Of a stretch of DNA of 64,000 nt, positions 1 through 12,837 are shown one piece after another (the stretch's first letter is position 1; each line of letters opens with the position of its first letter). Below the pieces are notes generated by a model, which searched no databases, was not told the DNA's origin, and saw only the letters and a program-made list of their open reading frames with translations. The stretch comes from Ophiodon elongatus (Eukaryota; Chordata; Actinopteri; Perciformes; Hexagrammidae). Where the stretch lies: the NCBI GenBank assembly GCA_016806645.1, contig JACSYO010000471.1, positions 361,001 to 425,000 on the forward strand. Direction: 5' to 3'. The position numbers and the translations under genes were made by a program.

Positions 1-561
1 CAAAGTGGGTTTTCCACATCCTCTGAGGCAGAAGTGTGTCAGCATATCTTCGTGTGTGTCAGTTGCACTGTGTTTGTGTGTGTCAGAGTGATGTAAGGAA
101 CCGTTTGCCCCGATGTGCCCTAAAGAGCTGTGACTAACCACCACCCACCTCTTCATTCCTCCCCCTCCTTCCATTTCTGCCCTGCAGTGCTGTCCATTCA
201 AACCAGTGACACCATCGCTCTCTAGCTCTGTCTCCATTCCTTCACTCTGCCCTTGAGTGTTGCCGATTCATCCTTTCGACACAGCGACCTCAGCCATCCC
301 TCCCACTGCCTCTCCTCATATCTCCTTTTTTTCCTCCACTACCTTCCTCCTCACACCCTTAAAAACTGTCTTTGTGTCATTACATTTCTCTTTCCTTGGC
401 TGTGTTGCTTGTTGTAGCATTAAAAGCTCAAGCTCTCTATCATAAAGACAAATCAGTCCCAGAGAAATGGACATTTTTGTTGGAATGTCTGAACTTCTCC
501 TAAAACAAAACAAGAAAACACCCATCTCAAAACACAAGAGTCGCCTTGCACTTACTGTAAG

Positions 562-589
562 CACACACACACACACACGCGTGCGTGCG

Positions 590-676
<87 letters not shown>
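562..676. repeat. (CA)n microsatellite with a CG-rich interruption
   Basis: About 115 bp of CA repeat on the plus strand, broken near 578-595 by a GCGTGCGTGCGTGCGCGC stretch. Alternating purine-pyrimidine with CG steps is the classic Z-DNA-prone pattern. It reads (UG)n in the foxp4 transcript. Confidence 0.95.
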
Positions 677-678
<2 letters not shown>

Positions 679-775
679 CATGACTGAGGGTTAGAGAGGG
701 GAGACAGCAGGATGCACATTTGCTTCCTCTGACTCAAAGGGGAAAGGTTCCTTAGTAAATATTGATTTATGAAAG

Positions 776-841
776 TCTGTGTGTGTCTGTGTGGGGTGTC
801 AACGTGCACACGCGTGTGTTTGTGTGTGTGTGCGCACACAC
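776..841. repeat. Interrupted GT/CA repeat
   Basis: A degenerate GT-rich tract that switches to GCACACGCG and back to GT. It is an old, interrupted microsatellite. The open frames here are low-complexity shadows. Confidence 0.8.
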
Positions 842-1202
842 CGCAAATTAACGGCCAGAATGAGGGATGTTCTTTACTATGGAAGCTCTTACTCAATCAT
901 CCAGCACCAGAAATCTGTTCTACTTCATCATTTCACAACCACAGAAAACTGTAACGCTGTGAAACAGCACGGCACACACTAACAGTATATTGTCACATAT
1001 TTAATGAATTGTCAAATTAGAAGCTCGGGTACATTAAGTAACGTTTAATTACAAAAACAGAGAGGAGAGATTAGAGGGAGACAGAAAGAGAGAGAAGCCC
1101 GCTGTGCAGTCAGAGTGATGAAAACCATCTGTATCGAGCACACTTGCTACTTTTGCTGAGACCGCAATTAAAACACACACGGGGACGTGGCTGTGGATGT
1201 GC

Positions 1203-1204
<2 letters not shown>

Positions 1205-1264
<60 letters not shown>
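1205..1264. repeat. (CA)30 microsatellite
   Basis: Sixty bases of uninterrupted CA/AC repeat on the plus strand, so (UG)n in the foxp4 pre-mRNA. Confidence 0.95.
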
Positions 1265-1266
<2 letters not shown>

Positions 1267-1620
1267 ATTTTAACACTTTAACAAAAATCTTGGGAACCCC
1301 CTCCCATTTACTGGTTTGACCTCAGCATTAAAGCAGGCACAGACACACACGCACACACACACACATAGAAACCCAAAAAAAACACAACCGCCCAGTTTGT
1401 TGGCATGTGGTGTGAATTACTCCTTGAACACCCTGTCTGCCCAAGAGTGAGTGTGTGTGTTTGTCTGTGTGTGTGCGTTTGCGTGTGTGTTGGCAGGAGT
1501 TGGGGAGGCATGTCTGGCAACAATAAGGGACAATTCCACCCAAATTACCACCCTGATTACCACTATATTAAAGAGCCATTTATGGCTTTCATAAACGCTA
1601 CAACCAAGCAGAGGTGATGC

Positions 1621-2250
1621 CTGTCTCCTCTCCTATGGCTGTATTCATGGATGTGGGTGAATGTGAGAGACAAGAACTAACGACAAAGCATGTGGTTCTC
1701 TAGATATTCAATCTAAATCTGCACTGTGGATTTAGATCCTGCTTTATTCAAATAGGCAAAACTGTTGAAATTAGACACTGAAGATTATATTTTATATAAA
1801 TAAGTGTAGTTTTATACCATAACTATAGGAATTGTTTTTTATTATTGGTTGACATCTATATTCAGTACATAGAAACATATGTTTTTCTAATGCATTTAAT
1901 GTGTCCCACTGTTCGCATACCAAATATCACAAAAAACTCTCACTCTATACCTATAATTAACTGAACTACATTATTTTGTAAAAGTATGACGTGATGTGAT
2001 CATCATGATATGATTCCAATGTTATTATGTGGTAATATTGACTTATTGCCCAGGCGAAGGGCAGCTCAAACACAAAAGTTTAGTCACTGTTCAGAATCTG
2101 TGCGCAAGGAATAGGAAAATGCAGGTAACCATAGCAACAGTGCTTCTATATTACCTTACAATACCATTGGTGAGACTAACAAACTGGATACAAACAAACT
2201 TTTAAGTGTTTTTTTTCCATTGGTAAGGGCAATAGTATTGGAGGGATAAT
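1621..2250. other. AT-rich intronic sequence, nothing recognised
   Basis: Roughly 600 bp of AT-rich, non-repetitive sequence with several long TA-rich words. I see no exon, RNA gene or mobile-element end in it. Confidence 0.5.
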
Positions 2251-2436
2251 ACACTATGAACTATGGACTTAAGTCACTGCCCCAAATGCAGAAGCTGGGT
2301 TCCACTGAATCTATAGTTTTATTTATGGGTACTGATTGGGAGGGGAAGACTGTTATTTCACAGATGTTATGGTGTTTGAATAGAACCTTGAACTTTGAAT
2401 ATATGAAGTTAAAAAGAGGACAACAGGTTTGGTGCA

Positions 2437-2437
<1 letters not shown>

Positions 2438-2513
<76 letters not shown>
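2438..2513. repeat. (CA)38 microsatellite
   Basis: Seventy-six bases of pure AC repeat on the plus strand. It is the first of four long AC/GT tracts within 870 bp (2438, 2819, 3030 and 3222). Confidence 0.95.
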
Positions 2514-2517
<4 letters not shown>

Positions 2518-2816
2518 GCAGAGCCAAATGCTCTCATATCTACGTTGTCAAGAAGCACTCCTCTGCTCTGACCCTTCTCTTTCGTTTCTCCTCTTCACAC
2601 TCACTCTTTGCCTTTTTCTCTCTGTGACCTGGGTGAGTTGTAGCATTGTAAAGTATGCCCCCCCCTTCATCCACACACACCAGCTCCTCCTAGACTCCCC
2701 CAACCCCAACTCCCCGCTCCCCCTGTGGCATTCTTGGGGGCGCACTGCACCTTTAAAGAAAATATGAGAGAGGCCTAAGAGGGAGGCCCAACAACAGAGT
2801 CTTTGTGCTGCCGCAG

Positions 2817-2818
<2 letters not shown>

Positions 2819-2891
<73 letters not shown>
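2819..2891. repeat. (CA)n microsatellite
   Basis: About 73 bp of CA repeat, followed by a decayed tail to about 2930. It is complementary to the GT tract that starts 138 bp further on. Confidence 0.95.
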
Positions 2892-2895
<4 letters not shown>

Positions 2896-3027
2896 CACGC
2901 ACACACACATATACACACATCAGTGGTGTCAGACAGGTTTTATTAGAGTGAGAGAGGGAGGGAGGAGGAGGAGGAAGGGGAAGGAGGGGTGAGGAGGTCA
3001 CTGCTCAGCTTGGAGGCCTGAGAGCAC

Positions 3028-3029
<2 letters not shown>

Positions 3030-3101
<72 letters not shown>

Positions 3102-3118
3102 TGTGTGCGTGTGTGCGT
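3030..3118. repeat. (GT)n microsatellite, opposite orientation
   Basis: About 89 bp of GT repeat on the plus strand with a few GA or GC interruptions at the ends. It is the only long plus-strand GT tract in this intron and lies between CA tracts on both sides, so it can pair with either in single-stranded DNA or RNA. Confidence 0.95.
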
Positions 3119-3220
3119 CAGTTCGGTGTGTGAGTTCTTCTGACTTGTCATCGCTCCCCTCTGTAAATCATCGCCTCTGACACAGCCTTTAATAACAGTG
3201 CATATTTTAATTCAGCAGGG

Positions 3221-3221
<1 letters not shown>

Positions 3222-3270
<49 letters not shown>

Positions 3271-3305
3271 GAACGCACGCACGCACACACACACACACAC
3301 ACACA
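3222..3305. repeat. Compound (CA)n repeat with ATATGAACGCACG spacer
   Basis: Two CA tracts (about 3222-3267 and 3284-3305) separated by a short degenerate spacer. It is probably one microsatellite broken by mutation. Confidence 0.92.
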
Positions 3306-3658
3306 GTAAGGGCTCCTTTCTCTTCTTAACAGGATTTCGAAAAAATGGCTGACAACTATGTTTCTGAAAGGAGGGAGGGTTGATGAGGCAGTTAGAGGAT
3401 CCATTAGAAGAAAAGGATAGAAATTTAATTTTGCTACGTGTGTATGATGATCTTGCAGCGGGTATGAGTGTGGGTGTACATGCACACGGCCATACTCTAT
3501 GTGAAAGTGTGTATGTGCCTGGCTCAGGTTGCTAAAGCAAACAGGTCTGTGTGTGTGATGAATCTGGCCTCTAATCCGCCCAGTGTGTTTGGGTGAGACA
3601 GGGAGAGAGAACGCAGGAATAAGCAAAGAAATCTAAACAGAGAGACGTAGCAAAGGAG

Positions 3659-3659
3659 C

Positions 3660-3698
<39 letters not shown>

Positions 3699-3700
3699 GA
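3659..3700. repeat. (GA)n microsatellite
   Basis: About 42 bp of GA repeat with one GC interruption near 3686. It reads (CU)n in the foxp4 transcript. Confidence 0.93.
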
Positions 3701-3860
3701 CAGGTGGGTACCATATGTTGGAGTAGTCCGTCACCACAGACTGAGGTCCATTGTTGACGGCCGAAACGAAACAAACCGGTCCCCCTCCTACCCTCTCCTC
3801 CTCATCTCCCCCCGTAGATAAACAGCCCCCGGGGCAGACAGTGGGCTGTCCTTGAGGGAG

Positions 3861-3892
3861 AAGGAGGAGGAGGAGGAGGAGGAGGAAGAGGG
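3861..3892. repeat. (GGA)n trinucleotide repeat
   Basis: About ten GGA/AGG units within a broader purine-rich stretch (about 3850-3920). It is not coding on either strand as far as I can tell. Confidence 0.85.
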
Positions 3893-5259
3893 AGTTTGGA
3901 AGGGCAAGGGGGAGGCAGGTGGTATCAGATTTCTTTGCTCTGAAACCAAGAAGTGGAGAGTACAAAAAAAAAAAGAAAGGCGCACAAGTGAGGGTGAGTG
4001 AGAGGCTTATTGTTGCATCTGTCCACGACACACAGCTGAACCAGGCCAGACGAAGCAAGTGATTCAGATGTTTCAGCAGCACCGGACGCAACAGATATCT
4101 TCAGCACCAGACAAGTATCCCCTCTCCACCATACCAGCTCAACAGCCTGGGAAGAGAGGCAAGTGATGCACCGCTCCTCCATTCCTAAAGCCCTTCTCTT
4201 CCCCGGGAGAGAGCGAGAGATGACGAGAGGGGTAGATAGATACAGGGTGAAGACGTAGAAAACAGCTCGTCACACTCAGCTACTTCTCTACAGGCCTGCA
4301 CGCTCTCTGATTTTTGGATCAGTGAGAGAGACCAGGTTCAGAAAGGAGTGGTGGATCTTCTTTTTTTTCCACACTTACATCCCTCTTTCTCTCTATCTTC
4401 TTTCTGGGGTGCTGTCATTGAAGCTGAAAGCCAAGCTAAAGCTGCGTCGATGCTGCGTCCTCTTGGGTCACCCCCCTGTGATCCCTTATATCCATTTGCA
4501 CCGCGCTTCCTCAAAAAAAAAAAAAAAAACACCTCCAAACGCCAATAAACCCCTTTCCTACTTTAATTTACTCCCTCCTCCTGGCTTGGTCTTTGCTACT
4601 CTCTGCTAGCTTTTCTGCCTCTAAATCTCTCTCATCTTTGATTCCTTCTCTTTCTATGGCTGCTGAGAGCGAATCCTGATCAGAGAAGATGATGAAACAA
4701 GACTGAACAGATGTAACACAATCTACAAAGCATGTAAATTTGTTGAAAGGATGATGATACTACAGTACCACCAGCTCACCTGTGCTCAGAAGCTGGCCCA
4801 GTATTTACACACACACACACACACATAGTGGGATTACTGGAGAGGTGACAGTTAGTGGGATTGCTATATGACTTTGGGGCATATGTGAGTGAAGGCTTGG
4901 TTACAGCCGCGGTGGAATCTCACGTATCAAATGCATCACTGTCAGTCACCACAAAAACCAGATTGCTTTCCCAGATCACTCCTACTTTCTTTCTCTCTGT
5001 CTATATCACCCGATCTGTCTCTTGCCTTCACACGGCCTCTCCATATAATGTATAAAGTTTGGCTGGCATTTCTCCAAGTACTCTGTCTTTCTTGTGCCCT
5101 GCCCCCTCTCCTCTCCTCTCCTCTCCAGAGATCTGTTACCCATACCCTTATTGGCCACAGTAAATTCTGAGAGCAGATATGAGTTAGACGGAGGCCTAAA
5201 ATAGATCGCACAGGCCAAAGGAAACCAAGCCTTGTGAATGCAGCTGTTGGCCTCATGAG

Positions 5260-6060
5260 AGGACCTTCGCCTTCCCTGGACTGTCAGACAGAGAGAACCA
5301 CTACCGTGACGGCAGCTGTGGGTCTGGGATACCTGGTTTAGGATTAACTCATGAATATTTAAGATCAGATTAATTGCATTTTAACAATGAAGATAACTAC
5401 CTCATACAGTTTAGTATAAAGTGTTGAGAAGATTAACTCATAGCTCGTTGTAGTTGTTAACAGAGCAACCAAACATTACAGGAGTTTTCCACCAGACGTT
5501 AAATTTAATGGGAAATTTGTAGGATCGTGTTCGGGCAAAAACATAAATTGCTCTGTAGTCAAAGTTTTTAGAAGGAGGTTCTTAACATGGCCGGCCAGAC
5601 AACAAAACTGAAAATCCCTTGCTGGCCGAAGTTGTCAATCCTGGGCAATTGTATTACTTAGAGGAAGAAAGAAGAGAAAGCAATAGCTATAGAATGACAT
5701 TTTTTTTTTTTAATTCTGAAACAAAATGTTGGGAATGATTAATAAAGCCAAAGACCGGGGCTCTTTAAAGGAAGGAAGGAAACAGCTGTATTTTCACCTC
5801 TGTTTTAACTAATGTTTCTTTTATCCACTTGCATAATCTTGTGATGGTACACTGTATTTGACGCCAAGACTGACCATTTTTTGAATATGTGAGGTTTGTT
5901 ATAATTGGAAAACAAAAAATATTTATTAAAATAAAGTTGCTCTGTAGGACGGAATGACGGGTAAAAAATACACAAATTTAACGACAGAAAAAAGTTAGTG
6001 CAACTTCACTCTTATAGGTCAAAGGTGTAAGGGAACAGATTGGTACATATATTTAGTGCA
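5260..6060. other. Unassigned intronic sequence
   Basis: About 800 bp of mixed, mostly AT-rich sequence between microsatellite-rich DNA and the hAT-like element. I see no exon or RNA gene in it. Confidence 0.4.
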
Positions 6061-6063
6061 GAT

Positions 6064-6603
6064 CAGGGGTTTCCAGGGGTAAACATACAGGGGCAAGGGG
6101 CAGCCTGAACCAAAGCCTGCTAAAGCCGCTCAATTTCACGGTGGGTTACAAATAAACTATGCTCTGCCAAGACTTCGCCCCTGACTCTTCCTCACATACT
6201 CTTTTTCTGGTATTAATCAGGTCTTTCCGGCCTCCCTTCACCAGCTTTCCTGCCATTTGTTTTCGCTCATAGCAACGTCTACTTCAAACCAGTTGTCCAC
6301 CAATATAACTGAGCTTAAACGACGCTGAATACCTCAATCAGTTCAGGCCGCCGCCAAGCTGGAACTATCTGGGACACCTTCAGAAACACCAGCCAGCCGC
6401 GATCCCGTTCAGCTATTTAATGTAATGTTTCCGCAATATAAAGGCACCGTTCGAGAGCTGAGGTTTTAAAACGGCTGAAGCAAGCTTCTCTGGGCCCAGA
6501 CTGACCATTAAAGAGAGGAAAGACCGCGTTCAAGAGCCAACGCAATAAAAACTCACAAACTCCAAAAGAACTTCAAAATATGCCGTAATGTTTGAAAACC
6601 CTG
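6064..6603. mobile_element. Putative hAT-like non-autonomous DNA transposon (about 540 bp)
   Basis: The block opens with CAGGGGTTTCCA and closes with the near-inverse TTTGAAAACCCTG, giving imperfect terminal inverted repeats that begin CAGGG, a common hAT superfamily terminus. The interior has clearly more CpG than its AT-rich flanks (about 20 by eye between 6110 and 6600), as expected for a fairly recent insertion not yet worn down by deamination. I could not make a convincing 8-bp target-site duplication from the flanks, and there is no transposase reading frame. An unrelated CpG-rich regulatory block is the alternative. Confidence 0.42.
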
Positions 6604-7245
6604 GCTGATTTTAGATTCTTTTTTTTCACATCCTATTTTTCACAAAAGGGACCTGTTCTAAACTCCGGGGACCCTGCCGTTTTCCAGATGGTTCTCTTCA
6701 GTTCAAAACTGTTTTGTGAAACGAGAAAACCTCTCCCCTTCAACTATGTCCCTATACTCATCTAATGTTTCTATTGATTCACAGGGGTATACGCGCAGTC
6801 ATAAAAAGGAGCTGACTGAATACCCAGTACTGCTTTATATCATTACACAATTCATCATCGTACACACACATCTTAAACACATACACAGGGAGAAATCTAT
6901 CCATCTATCTTCTTAAGGAGATGTTGTCAGCTTTTCTCTGTTAAGTGAAGGGAAAAGGGCATAAAGAGATAGACAATTAAAGATAATGATGAGGTGAGCG
7001 GGGACAGAAAGAGAAAGGAACTCCCTTCCTGAGATTTAAAAAGCAGCTCCCTCTCTACTGCAGGCCTCATCTCAGTCCAGGCGGCTAATTGATGGCAAAT
7101 AGCTCTACAGCAGTTTCCTTCCACACACACGCACACACAAATACACGTCATACATTATATACACATGCAGTTTCCCTGCGGTTTTCAACACAGCTCGTTT
7201 GGCAAGAGAGGAAGGTCTCACTCCAGACAGACCCAGCCCACAGCG

Positions 7246-7250
<5 letters not shown>

Positions 7251-7288
<38 letters not shown>
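7251..7288. repeat. (CA)19 microsatellite
   Basis: Thirty-eight bases of CA repeat. A shorter decayed CA run lies at about 7122-7148. Confidence 0.93.
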
Positions 7289-7290
<2 letters not shown>

Positions 7291-7889
7291 AACACACAGC
7301 GTACCTTGTAATATTTAGTACTCATCTCGTATAAGGTAGGACAGTTAAGTAGTTTGGTTATGCTCATGGGAAGACAAGGCCACTTAGGTGGTAGGTCTTA
7401 GCTGGGTGACCTCCAGAGTTTAAGCTGCTTCTCTTGCCCAACAAGAGCAACTCCTGAGAGGCTAGACTGTGAAAGGCCAGCCCATGATGAGGATAGCACT
7501 AGCCTGGCAACCAGACCTCACATATGGAAACCGTTTAACTGTTATTATTAATATCCCCCCCAAAAAAATCAAACTAATAACACATGCAAGACACTGCCAA
7601 GACTCAGCTCAGGAGACAGAGGGAAAACACATACATACACAAACAGAGACTGTCTGCCATGTGCACATGCATACACAGACACATACACACATGAAGACAA
7701 ATATACACACACAGACGCCTATTGGTTAAACAGAAAAACACGCTCCTAGTCAGTGGCCTGTAAAAGTATTAGCCTGCCTGCCTGCTTCGATGGAAATAAA
7801 ACTCTTTCATGTTTTTGGTTCAGAGGGTTTTTACACCTGGTTGTGGCTGTGGAGATGGTGATGGACACACCCTCGCACCCACCCTTACC

Positions 7890-7933
7890 ACACACACACA
7901 CACATGCACACGCACGCACACACACACACACAC

Positions 7934-7970
<37 letters not shown>
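7890..7970. repeat. Interrupted (CA)n microsatellite
   Basis: About 81 bp of CA repeat with several TG or CG substitutions near 7904-7916 and 7938. Confidence 0.93.
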
Positions 7971-7974
<4 letters not shown>

Positions 7975-8059
7975 CCGGAAGTGGGCAGGCACAACAAAGG
8001 CTGGCTGCTGTTCAGGATGTTAGAAGTTTTAAACGAGAACAAAATCTTTAACTTCCCCA

Positions 8060-8930
8060 AATGAGAAACAGGGGCGTATTCTAAAAAGGGGAAATGGGGA
8101 AGTGTGTGAATGTATGTGTGCGCGCTGGACTATGTGATTTAGTAAGAGGGTCAATACATCCAGATGTGAAAAGGCACATTTTTCAATCTAAAGTACCTCA
8201 AAGCCCAGTAAAATGTTTTATTTCTAAAACTTTTAAAACTATTGATGTGGGTGTTGCTTTTATCTGTATTACTAACTTTTTAAACTCCCAATTTTGTTTA
8301 GAGATTTTGGAAAGTGGCAATTCTGCTAGACAACTGTTAGAAGTCCATCAGGACAAGTGAAAAGAGCAATGAATAATATATTTTTTGTTATCCATCACCA
8401 ATTTATCCAATTAACTCAAAAGACAAAGTTATTACCCAAACTTTTTTTTTTTACTTACTGTAAATAATGTAGTTGTGTGTACACACAAAATGTTTTCACC
8501 TTGGCTGTCACTTCTAATAATCAGATGATAGAGTTAAAATAGATATTAACCAGTTTGATAATCATTATAAAGCAATGCAACTAGTGCGTAACATGTAATA
8601 GGTTTTTCATTTGGGAAATACCTCCTTGAATAAGCATAAATAACGAGCAGTATTTAAGACATTTCAATTTCATAAATTTGCGTGACAACAGAGAAAAAGC
8701 TTCAAATTAAGTTTTCATAAATACCCATATTAACGTATAGTATTTGGGTGACGAAGTAAGAAGAAGAAATCTCTGAGTTTGTCATTTACTGATCTACCTT
8801 TTAATGATTTTATTAAATGAAAGGACAAAGTTCTACCTTAATTTATTTCAAATGAAGTTTAATTATATTTTTCATATGTTTTTGTTGTTGTGGAAAATTT
8901 TATTGAAAAGACAACAAATCTTCTGTCTGT
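8060..8930. other. AT-rich intronic sequence, nothing recognised
   Basis: About 870 bp of AT-rich sequence without long simple repeats. I see no splice-flanked open frame or mobile-element terminus. Confidence 0.45.
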
Positions 8931-8980
8931 CAGATGAAAAAAAGGCAGTCACACACACTGTCCCAGAGCTCATGAAGAAA

Positions 8981-8984
<4 letters not shown>

Positions 8985-9052
<68 letters not shown>
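8985..9052. repeat. (GA)34 microsatellite
   Basis: About 68 bp of pure GA repeat, the longest GA tract in the window. In the foxp4 transcript it is (CU)n, a known class of polypyrimidine-tract-binding-protein ligand. Confidence 0.95.
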
Positions 9053-9058
<6 letters not shown>

Positions 9059-9561
9059 TACATTCCTCTTCTCCTCCCTGTTGACTCTAATCTCTCCTTT
9101 AAAATGGCTCACACAAAGAACCAGCGCAGAGTAGCTAATTAGCAACACTTTAGGTCTCTGCAGCTATTGTGTGCATGGTGTGTATACGTATGTGTGTGTT
9201 CATTGTGTGCACCGCCGGGCTCTCGACTGTTTCCAGGGTAACTACTTGCCTAGCAGCCTCATAAGCGTTGTCTTTACCCTTCACATTCTCTCCTTCCCCT
9301 CTCAGTGTCACCTTCTGTGAGTCCGGAGTGGGGGAATGAAGGAGTAAGGGTCTTTAAAAAAAGAAAGGAGACGAGGACCAAGATATGAGAATTGTTAGAC
9401 CTGTGTGGGTGGGGGTTGTAAACTAATGCTCTCTTTTTTGAGTACCTTGCCCCTAGTGATCTCTGAAACACTGCATCTGAACACACGTCAATTAAAACCA
9501 ATTACTAGTGCTGCTTTTTAATAGGGGAAGCAGAAGACGGCGACCAATACGAACAGGCATC

Positions 9562-9568
<7 letters not shown>

Positions 9569-9652
<84 letters not shown>

Positions 9653-9672
9653 GCACACACACACGCACACAC
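9569..9672. repeat. (CA)n microsatellite with GCGC/ACGC ends
   Basis: About 104 bp of CA repeat, with CG interruptions only at the ends (9564-9570 and 9651-9666). It is the second-longest CA tract in the window after 562-676. Confidence 0.95.
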
Positions 9673-10017
9673 CCCCCAGTGTCACTGACTAGTAGTAGTA
9701 GTAATGAGGTCATGCAGCTTTGCTCGCTGACCTACGACCTCTTAAAAAGGCCTCAGTCACCGTGGCAATACAGTCTGAAGAGCGGGAATCAACAATCAAC
9801 TTTTTCACCCTCAGAAACTTCTCTGAACAGTGTCTGTCCCCGCTCGTGTGTGTGCGTGCGTGTGCGTGTGTACATGTGTGTGTTATTTACCTGACAGCGC
9901 AGCTAGGCCTGCCCAGTGTAAGTGCTTCCAAACACTTCCATGGCAACCAATCCCAACCTAACCCCTTCAGGTGCCCGGGGATGTGTGTCTAACCCAGTCT
10001 CCACAACAGAGAGAGGA

Positions 10018-10051
10018 CACACACACACACAGACACACAGACACACAGACA
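10018..10051. repeat. (CA)n/(ACAG)n short compound repeat
   Basis: CA repeat grading into three ACAG-containing units; about 34 bp. Confidence 0.8.
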
Positions 10052-10059
10052 CCCTTCTT

Positions 10060-12040
10060 CTGTTGATATCTGTCTATTCTTGTCCCTGAGCCTCTTGGCT
10101 GGTTGGGTCAACCAACCGTGTCCATGCCGGCTGATCTGGCCTGGTAGACCATGTCTACTGTCCGTCTACTCTTTATCCACAAGACTTGTAGACTTGTACC
10201 ATGCTTTTTCTGAGCCCCATTAAGTAGATTTTACAGTTTCACTCAAGTGAATGTGAAAATGATGACGTATCTATTAGCTATGATTTCAGAAACCTGTCAA
10301 ACCATAGCTGTCCCTCAAGAACACTCACTCTGTAATTAGAGAGTGAAAGTGTAGATGGCGGTCATAGAGCAGAGAAATACAAAAGGAAAGGGATTGAAAG
10401 GACATCAATAGTGAGAACAAAAATCACACTCAGTGGATTCTCCAACATGCAATGTCTTGGCGGGAAAAAGCAGTAAAAACTTTTTTTACGGGCGCTCATA
10501 AATACAACATCTCAGCATCTCGGAATCAGGTCTCAATGTGACCAATCACTGTATGAGAAATATGATGAAGGGCAGACATGTGAAATATATTACTGACCAT
10601 GAGATTTGCATTGTGCTTGTGTTTACATGTCTGGTGTACAGGAATGCAAACTTTTATGTGTGAAGTGCGTATGCCTCAAATCCCCCACAACCCTAAACAG
10701 TAAAAGCAGTTTAGAGACTGAAGGGATGTCTCCAATCTAAATATTGAGCATGTAGTACCCTATAATAGTTTTTATCAAATCAATACAAGCAGATTCATAA
10801 GTAGAGAGATCGGCAGCTCAAGAAAAAAGGGAAGTAAAAGTCAAAGAAGACGGATAAAGGGACCTGCTGGTGCTTTTAAGACTCCTAGAGGAAGTTGGTG
10901 TTCTATAGGTCTCTTTGTATCGCCTCGGTAACAGCAATGGGTGTTCTGCGATGCTAGGCAACCCAACTGGCCCCTCCTCTGTCTTAGCATGACCTCTGGT
11001 GACCTGTGAACTATACTGACCTCAGACATAAAGAGGAAGGCCTGGCTGAGACCGAGGGAAAGCTTTTAGGAGGTGACAGCACTCAGAGAGAGGCCTGGGA
11101 CTGATTTACTGGCCCGCACACACGACGGACGGACATATGCACACACACACAAATACACAGATGCAGACAGACATACAGACAGGAAAATGACACACATGGG
11201 ATACAACCTGTCATGCAGATGCCCAAAACCGAAGTATAATGTAATTAATTTAAATCCCACTGCACAGTGGAAAAAAAGTGTCTGGAAATTTGTCTTCACC
11301 TCGTCCTGCCACCACTTCACCTCCGTCTCCTATGCCCTCCTGACCTGAAAGTGAACTCTGGGGGAGAGCTGGAGGTCAAACGGGACATAACTGCCCCAGT
11401 GACCAAAATTCACCTCCCATAATTTAGCAATGGCCGAGCAGCCGGAGCTATAGAATCACATGTGTCTCAAAACCTCCCCACCTCCAGCCACGCGGGTCAT
11501 AATTACAGAGCCTAGCCAATCTCACAGGAAGCCATATGTTATCTGAATCATCCAGCATCTCTCATCGCCTGTTAACGCACACACCAATCTCATAATTCTG
11601 TCCGCAATGCACTCTCACCATCAAACCCAGATGCACACTCGTGCCCATGCACGTGCACACAATCTGTATTTGTGTATATCTGAGATCTGTATCGGTTCCC
11701 CCTGATCTCCAGTCATCACTGTGGCTCCTTAATTACACCCTTCATTAACTCACATCAGCTCTGTGCATGTGTGTAACTGGCTGTGTGTGTATGAGAGAGG
11801 GAGAGAAACAAAGATGGCCAGTATGTGTGCGTGTGACTTTGACAGAGCAAAAAGAGCAAAATAATTGATTAAGAGAAATGGGAGTGGGGATCGGAGCTCT
11901 GAGTCAATTTTCTAAAACTGCCTTTTTCTCAACCAATGTGCCTTTTAAACCCTTGGGTAAGGGAGACCGCTACAATCTGCCTCTCACTTTATAAAATGCG
12001 TAAGAGCAAGTTAAGGGCAAGAGAGAGAAAGTGAAAGGGG
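10060..12040. other. Intronic sequence with only short repeats
   Basis: Nearly 2 kb of mostly non-repetitive sequence. I see no exon with both splice signals and a convincing open frame, and no RNA gene. Short CA- and GT-rich patches near 11140 and 11780 are decayed microsatellites. Confidence 0.45.
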
Positions 12041-12358
12041 GAAAAAAACCTCCCTGGCTGTTTTAGCTGACCGGTGAGTGGCACAGAGGAAACGGCACCT
12101 TTTTGTCACCATCTCTCCCTTTCCTCTCCCTCCTACTTTCCCCTCCCCTCTTCCCGACATCACCGGCCGCGACTACTGTAGCTGCTGGAACACCAGAAGC
12201 GACTCACAGATGGCGAGGGAAAAGAAGGAGACTTGAAATGGGTGAGAATGGAGGGGAGAGGAGAATTGACGGCGTTCAAAGTGCAGACTCACATCTGCAC
12301 AAAACGTAAAGAAAAGGAACGAATTGAAGACACCTGGTTCTCGTCAGAGCACCCTCCA

Positions 12359-12359
<1 letters not shown>

Positions 12360-12438
<79 letters not shown>
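12360..12438. repeat. (CA)39 microsatellite
   Basis: About 79 bp of pure AC repeat on the plus strand. Confidence 0.95.
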
Positions 12439-12440
<2 letters not shown>

Positions 12441-12541
12441 TGAGGTTTGTTAGGATTTATCCTGCTTACATTTCTCCTCTGTTATGCATCATTTCATGTC
12501 TACACCCATGCCCGGCACCTCAACAAAGTGCCATACACTCT

Positions 12542-12830
12542 CCACTGCACTCTCACTTTTCCACCTCTCCTTCCTCTCGCCCTGTAACTCCGCTCTTTGT
12601 TTTTCCTCTTCTCCCTCCCTCCCTCCTTCTCTCCCTCCACTCCCTCCTCGATGATGGGGCAGAACTGGTCTTCGCCCCCTCTTCCCTTTCTTCCCTCTCT
12701 CTTCCCTCTCTCCTGCTCTGTTCTTTCTGGGGAGGCAGACAGGCCACATTCCACAGGGAGGCCCAGGCGCCCTTTTCTGACACGTCTCAGCGTTACACCC
12801 CTCCCTCATCCCTCTATTCCTCCTCTCTAG
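12542..12830. repeat. Pyrimidine-rich tract
   Basis: About 290 bp of strongly C/T-biased plus-strand sequence with CTCCCTCC-type units. It gives long but meaningless reading frames. In the foxp4 transcript it is purine-rich (GGGAGG). Confidence 0.8.
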
Positions 12831-12837
12831 CCCACCA

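Noticed and set aside
600..676. Regular repeats as a CRISPR-like or satellite array
   Set aside because: All regular arrays here are 2- to 5-base microsatellites without unique spacers. The genome is vertebrate.
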